Part shown: positions 56,096 to 64,000 of the stretch, one piece after another
Layout of the letters: every line of letters starts with the position of its first letter
Numbering within the stretch: position 1 is the stretch's first letter
Source of the DNA: Dromiciops gliroides
Taxonomy: Eukaryota > Chordata > Mammalia > Microbiotheria > Microbiotheriidae
Direction: 5' to 3'
Assembly: GCF_019393635.1 (NCBI RefSeq)
Contig: NC_057861.1
Location: 542,944,211-543,008,210, forward strand
Length of the DNA: 64,000 nucleotides
Position numbers and translations under genes: made by a program
The notes under the pieces: generated by a model
Told to the model about the DNA's origin: nothing
Seen by the model: the letters and a program-made list of their open reading frames with translations, nothing else
Databases searched by the model: none

Positions 56096-56950
56096 GATCC
56101 AACCATTCTGGAGAGCAATTTGGAATTATGCCCAAAGGGCGATAAAGCTGTGCATACCCTTTGACCCAGCAATTCCACTTTTAGGTCTTTTGCCCAAAGA
56201 AATCATGGAAGGGGGAAAGGGACCCACATGTACAAAAATATTTATAGCTGCTCTTTACGTGGTAGCAAGGAATTGGAAGTTGAGGGGGTAGCCATCAATT
56301 GGGGAATGGCTGGACAAGTTGTGGTATATGAATACAATGGAATACTATTGTGCTGTAAGAAATGATGAGCAGGAAGAATTCAGAGAAACCTGGAGGGTCT
56401 TACGTGAGCTGATGATGAGTGAGATGAGCAGAACCAGAAGAACATTGTACACAGTATCATCAACATTGAGTGTTGACCTACTGTGATGGACTATATTCTT
56501 CTCACCAATGCAATGGTACAGAAGAGTTCCAGGGAACTCATGATAGAAGAGGATCTCCAAATCCAAGAAAAAAAAAAGAAAGAAAGAACTGTGGAGTATA
56601 GATGCTGATTGAACAATATTATTTCTTTTGTTTTGGGTGCTGTTGTTTTTTTTTTCTATTTTGAGGTTTTGCATCACTGCTCTGATTTTTTCTCTTGTAA
56701 CAGGATTAATGCAGAAATAGGATTAATGTTATTATGTGTATATATATGTGTGTGTATATATCTATATCTATATCTATATGTATAGAGATATATAGACATA
56801 ACCTATATCAGATTACCTGCTGTCTAGGGGAGGGGGGAGGGAGGGGAGGGAGGGAGAAAAATTTGAAATTGTAAAGCTTGTATAAACAAAAGTTGAGAAC
56901 TATCTTTACATGTAACGGAAAAAATAAAATACCTTATACATTAAAAAAAA
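56096..56950 (+). mobile_element. 5'-truncated L1 3' end (young)
   Basis: Carries the ORF2 end (CATACCCTTTGACCCAGCAA), the 3' UTR with microsatellite, and a poly(A) tail after AAAAAATAAAATACC. Exact 16-bp duplication AAGAATTGCAGCTATA at 56080..56095 and 56951..56966. Same family as the full-length L1 at 48160..54934, inverted. Confidence 0.95.
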
Positions 56951-57739
56951 AAGAATTGCAGCTATAATGGTAATCATAAACAGGGATAGAATGTTGAATT
57001 TCTAATATTGGTAGAGAGACAATCCCATTATCATTAGGGGATCACGGAGGGAATCTAATTAGACTGAGGGTCTTAAAGTGGTTTTGTTGTGTACTGATGA
57101 TCTTAAAAGAAGAATGTAAAGGGAGGGGATACTTTGCAGGAACATTTTGCAGGGGGGAGATAAGAATGGGGAAAATTATCTCCCATAATCAGGGTGCACA
57201 AGTAGAAGTGTATACAAAAAGGCAAAAGGGATGGGGGGAGCAGTTGATATTTGAACTGAATTCACACTTGAACTGGTCAAAAGAAGGGGAAAATACATGT
57301 ACACACAATTGAGTACAGAAATATATTATGCAAAAGGGAAACAAGAAGAAAAAGGAGGAGGGAAAGTAAAAGGGAGGACAAGTTTATGAGAGGTAGTTAG
57401 TCCTAAGCAAAAACAAACTCTAACTAAGTATGTATAAAAATATTTACATCTGCTCCTTTTTTTTGGTGGTGTCAGAGAATTGGAAACTGAGGGGGTGCTA
57501 GCCAACAGGGGAATGGCTGATCAAGTTTTGACATAAATATGATAGAATACTATAAGAAATGATCTGCTGTAAGAAACGATGAAGAGAAATCTGGGAAGAC
57601 TTGTATGAATTAATTAACTTTTAAGTGAACAGAATCAGGAGAAAGGTTTAGACAGTGATAACAATACTGTAAAGACAAACAACTTTGAAAGACTTAGTAA
57701 TGCTGATTAATGGGAATGACTATGATTCCAGAGGACTAA

Positions 57740-58165
57740 TGATGAACAGGCTAATTGTCTAAGAATTGGGATTGAACAAATTGAAGCTAGTGACCTTATG
57801 AGAAATCAAGACACAGTAAAACAAATCCAATTGAATGAAAAAATAGAGGGCAATGTGAAATTTCTTCTTGGAAAAACATGACCTAGAAAATAAATCCAGG
57901 AGAGATAATTTGAAAATCATTGGACTACCTGAAAAGCAGGACCAAAATAAGAGCCTAAATATCATCTTCCAAGAAATTGTAAAGGAAAATTGCCCTGATA
58001 TTCCAGAAGCAGAAGGTAAAATAGAAATTGAAAGAATCCACCGATCACCTCCTGAAAGAGATCCCAAAAGGAAAACTTCCAGGAATATTATAGCCAAATT
58101 CCAGAGCTCCCAGGTCAAAGAGAAAATATTGCAAGCAGCTAGAAAAAAGGAATTCAAATACAAGT
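57740..58165 (+). repeat. L1 ORF1 fragment
   Basis: IEASDLMRNQDTVKQIQLNE, a frame change near 57878, then DNLKIIGLPEKQDQNKSLNI, ENCPDIPEAEGKIEIERIHR and VKEKILQAARKKEFKYK. This is the RRM/CTD core of ORF1, cut at both ends. Confidence 0.85.
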
Positions 58166-58410
58166 TAGAAAGTTGGCAGGTCTGTGACAAAGGGATGGGA
58201 GCCAGCCCAGAATGCATGTGGTAGTAGTACAGCAGTAGAGCTGGGAGGCAGCTGCAACAGCAGCAGTAGCTGCCAGAGCTCTCAGCCCAGGGATGGCAAT
58301 GGAGTTGGGCAAGTGGTCAGAAGACATCACAGGGGGCCCTTTGCTCATATTGGGTATAGCTGAAACTGAAGGGCAACTCTATTGCCCAGATATTGTTCTA
58401 GATTGAAATT

Positions 58411-58590
58411 CCAAGGCATAGAAGAGCACTTGTGATCAGTCACAAGGGAGAAGGGACCATGGTCTCAGTTCCAAGGCAGAGAGGAGCACTATCACTTGCA
58501 GCTGCAGGACAGCAGTGGCCCTGGTTGTTCAAGGGCCAAGAAGAACGCTAGTGCTTGTGGCTACATAGAAGCAGGAGCCCTTTCTGGGTA
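58411..58590 (+). repeat. ~60-bp monomers in L1 5' UTR
   Basis: Unit starts near 58411 (CCAAGGCATAGAAGAGCACT), 58473 (CCAAGGCAGAGAGGAGCACT) and 58530 (AAGGGCCAAGAAGAACGCTA). Same core as the units at 4769..5050. Confidence 0.65.
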
Positions 58591-60077
58591 AAGGAAAAAA
58601 TGTAGACCAAGAGAGCAGTGACCACACTTCTCCCTAGATCACACAAGCTTGGAAGCACCAAAAACTTGCAGACCCTAAGATCTAACTCTGAAAACCAAAG
58701 CATGAAAAAGCCTGAAGCTTGGGATAGTGCCTCCTCACCTCTAGGTGAACAGAGCCATACTTTAACTTAAAGTTCAAAGTCACGAAGTAGACTAGGAAAA
58801 TGATCAACCAAACAAGAAACTCTGAAGAAGATAATAATGTGAAAACAGCTATTAGCAAAGCCTCAAAGGAAAAAAAAAACCCTGCTAATTGGACACACGC
58901 CCAACCAGAATTCCTGGAAGAATTAAAGAAAGAGATAACAGTGGTAGAGGGAAAATTAGGAAAAGAAATGAAACTGATAAAAGAAAATTATGAAAAGAGA
59001 ATTAACATCCTGAGGCACAAAAAATATTGAAGAAAATGACACCTTAAAAGCAGAATTGGCCTAATGGTAAGAGAGGCACAAAAATTTACTAAAGAAAAGA
59101 ACTCCTTAAAAAGTAGAATTAGACAAATGGAACAAGGAGGTACAAAAGTTCACTGAGATGGCAGAAACTAGGTATAGACCAATGTCTCACTCCTTATACT
59201 AAAATAAGATCAAAATGGATACATGATTTACATGTAAAGGATGATACCATAAGCAAATTAAAAGAGTATGGAATCGTCTATCTGTCAGATTTATGGGCAG
59301 AGGAAGAATTTAGTATCAAAGAAGATATAGAGAATAAAACAAAATATAAAATAGATAATTTTGATTATATAATTTTTTTAAAAAGTATTTTATTACTTTC
59401 CAGTTCCATAGAAGGATAGTTTACAACATTTGTTTTCATAGGATTTTTAGTTCCAAATTTTTTCCCATCCTCCCTTCCTTCCCTCTTTCCCAAGACAGAA
59501 AGCAATCGGATATAGGCTATATATATGCAATCACATTAAACATATTTCTGCATTAGTCATATTGTGAAAGAAGAATCAGAGCACAAGGGAAATATCTCAA
59601 AAAAGAAGGGAAAAAAAGGAAAAAAGCAGCCCCAAAGTAGAAACAGTATGGTTCAATCTGCATTCATAAACCATAGTTCTTTTTTTTTTTCCTGGATGTT
59701 GAGAACATTTTCTATCATGAAGTTCTTTAAAATTGTTTTGCACTGTTGCATTGCTAAAAAGAGCCAAGTCTATCACCATTGTTCATCACACAATGTTGCT
59801 GTTACTATGTACAATGTTCTCCTGGTTCTGCTCCTCTCAATCAGCATCAGTTCATATAAGTCCTTCCAGGTTTCTCTGAACTCCTCCTGCTCATCATTAC
59901 TTTTCACATTTATTTTTTAAAAACTTTGTGTTCTAAATGTTCTTCTTCCCTCCCTCCCTCTCTCCTTCACCCTCCGTATGAAATCAAGTAACTCAATATA
60001 AGTCATACATATGCAGTTATGCAAAACATTTTCTCATTAGTTAGGTTGTGAAAGAAAATAGAAAAAATAAGTTTAGT

Positions 60078-60247
60078 TTAGTTTAGGTTTTTTTGTTTTG
60101 GTTTTTTGCAGGGCAATGGGGGTTAAGTGACTTGCCCAGGGTCATACAGCTAGTGAGTGTCTGAAAGTGTCTGAGACTGGATTTGAACTCAGGTACTTCT
60201 GAATCCAGGGCCAGTGCTTTATCCACTGTGCCACCTAGGCGCCCCAC
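60078..60247 (-). repeat. SINE (antisense)
   Basis: SINE body with a TTTTG-rich left tail; near-exact duplication AAAAATAAGTTTAG / AAAAATAACTTTAG at 60063..60076 and 60248..60261. Confidence 0.92.
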
Positions 60248-60800
60248 AAAAATAACTTTAGAAAGAGAAGCTAACAAATAAAATTATACTTCAATCTGTA
60301 TTCAGATACCATTAGTTCTTCCTCTGTTAATGGTTTGTATTTTTCATACGCCCTTCTGCTATCATCCTGCTCATCATTTCTTTCACAGGTACTATTGCTA
60401 ACTAGATTAGCCTCCATCTTATTCTTTCCCCTTGATATTTACTCTATTTTCTATCTTTCTTCACCCTATCCCTCCTCAAAAGTGTTTTGCTTTGTACTGC
60501 CCCACCCCATCTGCCCTTCCTTCCTTCACCTCTCCCCGCCCATCTCCTTCCCTTCCCACTTTCCCTTACGGCACAATATATTACTATACCAACTTGAGTG
60601 TGTATGTTATTCCCTCTTTGAGCCAATTCTGATGAGAGTAAGGTTCACTCACTCCCCTGCTCCTTCCCCATGTTCCCTTCTACTCCATAAGCTTTTTCTT
60701 GTTTCTTTTATGTGAACTACTTTTCCCCAGTCCACCTTTCCCATTCCCTTTCTTCCAGTGCATTCCTCTTAACCCTTAACTTTATTTTAAAGATATCATC

Positions 60801-60939
60801 ATGGGTCAACTAGGTGACACAGTGGACAAAGCACCAGCCCTGGATCCAGGAAGCCCCAAGCCCATATCCGGCCCCAGACATAAGCCAACCCACCCTGCCT
60901 GCCCCACAATAAAACAAGGATAAACAAAAAATAAATGCT
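60801..60939 (+). repeat. SINE, unusual diverged copy
   Basis: ATGGGTCAACTAGGTGACAC head; the middle is strongly altered (GGAAGCCCCAAGCCCATATC, lacking the usual GTGACCC block). Duplication TTAAAGATATCATC / TTACAGATATCATC at 60787..60800 and 60940..60953. Confidence 0.85.
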
Positions 60940-61156
60940 TTACAGATATCATCCCTTAATATTCAATTCCCACCTGTGCCCTCTAAGTATATTCCTTTCA
61001 GCTGCCCGAATACTGAGAAAGATCTTATGAGTTAGAAGTATTATCTTCCCATGTAGGAATGTAAACAGTTTAATCTTTTAATATCCCTCATGATTTCTTT
61101 TTCCTGTTTACCTTTTTATACTTCTCCAGGGTCTTGTATTTGAAAGTCAAATTTTT

Positions 61157-61331
61157 TGGGGCAGCTAGGTGGTGCAGTGGATAAAACACTGGCCCTGGAC
61201 TCAGGAGGACCTGAGTTCAAATCCGACCTCAGACTCTTGACACTTACTAGCTGTATGACCCTGAGCAAGTCACTTAACCCTCACTGCCCCCCACAAAAAA
61301 TAAGATAAAAAAATTATATTTTTTAAAAAAA
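61157..61331 (+). repeat. SINE
   Basis: Near-consensus SINE; exact 15-bp duplication GAAAGTCAAATTTTT at 61142..61156 and 61332..61346. Confidence 0.94.
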
Positions 61332-62759
61332 GAAAGTCAAATTTTTATTCATTTCAGGTCTTTTCATCACGAATGTCTGGAAATCCTCTTTTTCATTGAA
61401 GTTCCATTTTTTTATCTGAAATATTATACACAGTTTTGCTGGGTAGGTGATTTTTGGCTGTAGTCCCAGTTCCTTTGCCCTCCAGAATATCATATTCCAT
61501 GCCTTCTGGTCCTTTAATGTAGATGCTGCTAGATCTTGTGTTATCCTTACTGTAGCTCCCAGTGTTTAAGTTCCTTTTTTCAAGCTGATTGAAATATATT
61601 CTCCTTGACCTGGGATCTCTGCAATTTGGCTATAATATTCCTGGAAGTTTTCCTTTTGGGATCTCTTTCAGAAGGTGATGGGTAGATTCTTTCAATTTCT
61701 ATTTTGCCTTCTGCTTCTAGAATATCAGGGTAATTTTCCTTGACAATTTCTTGGAAGATGATGTCTAAACTCTTATTTTAGTCCTGGTTTTCAGGCAGTC
61801 CAATGATTTTCAAATTATCTCTCCTGGATCTGTTTTCCAGGTCAGCTGTTTTTCCAAGGAGATATTTCACATTGCCCTCTATTTTTATTGATTTATTTGG
61901 ATTTGCCTTACTGTGTGTTGGTTTCTCATAAAGTCACTAGCTTCCATTTGTTCAATTCTAATTCTAAGGCAATTATTTTCTTGAGGGAGCTTTTCTATCT
62001 CCTTCCCCATTTGGCTTTTCAAACTGTTGACTTTTTTCTCATGACTTTCCTGCATTCCTTTCATTTCTCTTTCCATTCTTTCCTCCCTCTCTTTAAATCT
62101 TCCTTCTATCTTTCCTACTTTCTCTTCAAAATCCCTTTTGAGCACTTCCATGGCCTGAGACCAATTCATATTTTTCTTGGAACCTTTGGATATTGGAGCT
62201 TTGACTTTTGTTATTATCTTCTGAGGGTGTATTCTAGTTTACTTTTCCCCCCAAAGAGCTTTCTATATATAGTCTGCTGCTTTCTCTGCTTACCCATCTC
62301 TACCTGGAAGCAGATGTCTGATTGACATCTGATTCTCTATGGTTGGAAGCTTGGTGTGCCTGTGCCTCCCCCACTGGGCCACCACCACTTGATTCAGCCT
62401 ACTGGTTCAGAACCAGGGCACTTTGCCCCACCTCCAGCAGAGCTCACAGCCACTTCACTCTGGCCAACCGCCGAACCCCCTCACCAGTCTGTGAGCCAAG
62501 CCTCAGAAGAAGCCACTGGCGCCAAAGACTCTGAGACCCTGGAGGCACAGTCTGTTCCAGGTTGGGTACGTACCGTGCACTGAACTCCTCTATCAGCCCA
62601 ATCAGGATGTGATCTCAATTGCTGTTTTTGGCTGGAAAATAGTCTCACTCTGTTCTTATGTGGGTTAGACTGCTCCAGGAGTTGTCTTATGGCATATTTT
62701 GGAGTGAGTAGACAGGTTTATCAGGAGCTTGGGGGAGGTGCAGCCTTTCCTCCATCATC

Positions 62760-63572
62760 TTGGCTTGGCCGCCTGAGTTATTTCTTGATTATATAAAATT
62801 TAAAAGCTTTTGCACAAACAAAACTATGGTAACCAAGCTTACAAGGGAAGCAGAAAACTGGAAAAGAATTTTTGAAACAAATATCTCCAATAAAGGCCTC
62901 ATTTCTCAAATATATAGAGAACTAAGACAAATTTATAAAAATACAAATCATTCCCCAATTGATAACTGGTCAAAGGATATGAACAAGAAGTTTTCAGACA
63001 AAGAAATCAAAGCTATCTATAATCATATGAAAAAATGCTCTAGATTGCAAATTAAAACAACTCTGAGGTATCACCTCACACCTATTAGAGTGGCAAATAT
63101 AACAAAAACGGAAAATGTTGGATGTTGGAGGGGATGTGGGAAAGCTGGGACGCTAATCCACTGTTGCTGGAGTTGTGAAAAGATCCAACAACTCTGGAGA
63201 GCAATTTGGAACTATGCCCAAAGGGCTACAGAACTGTGCATACCCTTTTATCCAGCAATACCACTGCTAGGTTTATGTTCCAAAGGCATACCCCCCAAAA
63301 AGAGAAAAAGACCTATCTGTACAAAAATATTTATAGCAGCTCTTTTTGTGGTGGCTAAGAATTGGACATCAAAGGAATGCCCATTAATTGGGGAATGGCT
63401 AAACAAGTTGTATATGATGGTGATGGAATATTATTGTGCTAGAAGAAATGACAAGCAGGATGACTTCAGAAAGGCCTGGAAAGACTTGTATGAACTGATG
63501 TATAGTGAACTAAGCAGAGCCAAGAGAATATTGTGCACAGAGACAGCAATATTGTTTGATGAAGAACTGTGA
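62760..63572 (+). pseudogene. L1 ORF2 C-terminal fragment (open ~265 codons)
   Basis: The frame from DYIKFKSFCTNK to the stop after TAILFDEEL is open. It contains YHLTPIRVANITKTENVGCW, RGCGKAGTLIHCCWSC (Cys-rich zinc-type region; here Cys-Cys-Trp) and IFIAALFVVAKNWTSKECPL. It is only the last part of ORF2, and its first eight codons come from the neighbouring insert. Compared with the copy at 49754..48795 it lacks ~90 residues on the N-terminal side. Confidence 0.88.
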
Positions 63573-64000
63573 ATGATTTGACTATTTTCAACAATATAAT
63601 TATCCATGACAATCCCAAAGGATTATTGATGAAATATACTATCCCCCTCCACAGAAAGAACTGATATTGCAGACTGAAGCATACTATTTTTTTTTCATTT
63701 TTTTCTTTTAATCAAGTTTTCTTGTACAAAATGACAAATATGTATGGTAATATTTTACATAATCATACGTGTATAACTCATATCTGATTGTTTGCTGCCT
63801 TAGGGAAGGTGGGAGGGGAGGGATAAAAATTGGAACCCAAAACTATAAATAAAAATGTTTATTACATTAAAAAAGTTCACTGAGAAAAATAATTCCTTAA
63901 AAATTAGAATTGGGAAGGTGAAAGTTAATGACTCCATGAGGCATCAAGAAACAATAAAACAAAATCAAAAGAATGAAAGAATAGAAGAAAATGTAAAATA

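Larger units (their letters stand above)
46945..57735 (+). mobile_element. old ORF2-less L1 (half-L1, HAL1-like), split by five insertions
   Basis: Reading only the parts not explained by insertions: 5' UTR 46945..47977 (starts GTCAAGATGGTGGAGTAGTA), ORF1 relic 54951..56080, ORF1-to-3' spacer 56967..57420, then directly the ORF2 C-terminal/3' end type sequence 57420..57735 (ACAAAAATATTTACATCTGC-like, then GGGGAATGGCTGATCAAGTT). There is no ORF2 body between. Half-L1 elements with this layout are known in mammals, including opossum (family knowledge). ORF1 has many stops. Confidence 0.6.
59371..62773 (-). mobile_element. ORF2-less L1 (half-L1-like) insert with two successive 3' ends
   Basis: Minus-strand order: 5' end GGCGGCCAAGCCAAGATGAT at 62773, 5' UTR, ORF1 62169..~61340 (MNWSQAMEVLKRDFEEKVGK; later broken by stops), spacer 61130..60400, an L1 3' end at ~60390..59905, then a second L1 3' end 59905..59371 with poly(A). 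TTGATTATATA is repeated at 59360..59370 and 62785..62795, inside a longer imperfect match. No ORF2 body is present. SINEs lie at 60078..60247, 60801..60939 and 61157..61331. Confidence 0.75.
59159..63870 (+). mobile_element. 5'-truncated L1 3' part, itself split at 59371
   Basis: Exact 15-bp duplication AAAAGTTCACTGAGA at 59144..59158 and 63871..63885. It starts inside ORF2 (QKLGIDQCLTPYTKIRSKW) to DNFDYI at 59370 and resumes with DYIKFKSFCTNKTMVTKLTR at 62785. It ends with the ORF2 C-terminus (SCEKIQQLWRAIWNYAQRAT) and a 3' UTR with ATTACATTAAA tail. About 1.3 kb without the inner element. Confidence 0.93.
58170..64000 (+). mobile_element. L1 5' UTR and ORF1 start, split by a younger L1; runs off the window
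   Basis: 5' UTR monomers at 58411..58590, CCTGAAGCTTGGGATAGTGC at 58711, ORF1 start MINQTRNSEEDNNVKTAISK at 58800, coiled coil to 59158. It resumes at 63871 (NNSLKIRIGKVKVNDSMRHQ-type reading, frame approximate) and continues past 64000. At least one stop (after LRHKKY) breaks ORF1 before the insertion. Confidence 0.75.

Noticed and set aside
60335-60715. 126-codon open frame rich in S, F, L and P
   Set aside because: It is the pyrimidine-rich L1 ORF1-to-3' spacer read on the opposite strand; the same composition occurs at 52740..53050 in the other L1.
44362-64000. CYTH3 N-terminal coiled-coil exons
   Set aside because: I looked on the minus strand for coding of RNKQIAMGRKKFNMDPKK and of LKYEIAEVMTEIDNLT and found none. 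They probably lie beyond 64000.
1-64000. CRISPR array, operon, bacterial-type promoter or replication origin
   Set aside because: The window is vertebrate nuclear DNA with introns. Repeats are SINE/LINE copies and microsatellites, with no regular repeat-spacer pattern.

Overview
This window is mammalian nuclear DNA, almost certainly from a marsupial. It is AT-rich and carries two split host genes with consensus splice sites. It holds about twenty-five copies of a short tRNA-derived SINE and several L1 elements with marsupial-type ORF1/ORF2. The SINE consensus (box A like TGGCGCAGTGG, box B like GAGTTCAAATCC, ending in a run of A) is the type I associate with dasyurid-like marsupials. That species-level guess is from memory, not computed.

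Host genes. (1) USP42, a ubiquitin-specific protease, lies on the + strand in 103..~22775. Only its C-terminal half is present: a 95-nt exon, one very large 1.5-kb exon coding the RS/basic-rich tail, a lysine-rich exon, two short exons that end the frame at 20034..20036, and a 3' UTR exon. The catalytic USP domain lies upstream of the window. (2) CYTH3 (cytohesin-3/GRP1, an ARF exchange factor) lies on the - strand. Eight coding exons between 44361 and 27214 encode the complete Sec7 and PH domains and the polybasic tail, followed by a ~4.1-kb 3' UTR to about 23055. The N-terminal coiled-coil exons were not found and should lie beyond 64000. The two genes are convergent, with inferred poly(A) sites only about 0.3 kb apart. 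This is the same order as human 7p22.1 (USP42 then CYTH3), which supports both assignments.

Transposon landscape. 198..13681 is a USP42 intron with SINEs, an L1 5' UTR made of ~62-bp monomers, a probable RTE-clade relic, an antisense L2-like stretch and an L1 3' end. 28166..44242 is CYTH3 introns with scattered SINEs, a 7SL RNA-derived copy that keeps the S domain, and a possible solo LTR. From about 44.4 kb to the end lies the first captured CYTH3 intron. From 46.9 kb onward it is a retrotransposon nest: an old half-L1 (ORF2-less) element split by a full-length antisense L1 with target-site duplications, that L1 split by two SINEs, further SINEs that used the same target site twice, a 5'-truncated L1, and then a second three-layer stack at 58.2..64 kb.

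I found no tRNA or rRNA gene, CRISPR array, CpG-island promoter or novel gene system. The most distinctive features are the layered retrotransposon architecture, the half-L1 elements, the monomeric L1 5' UTRs, the 7SL copy and the alternative C-terminus of USP42.
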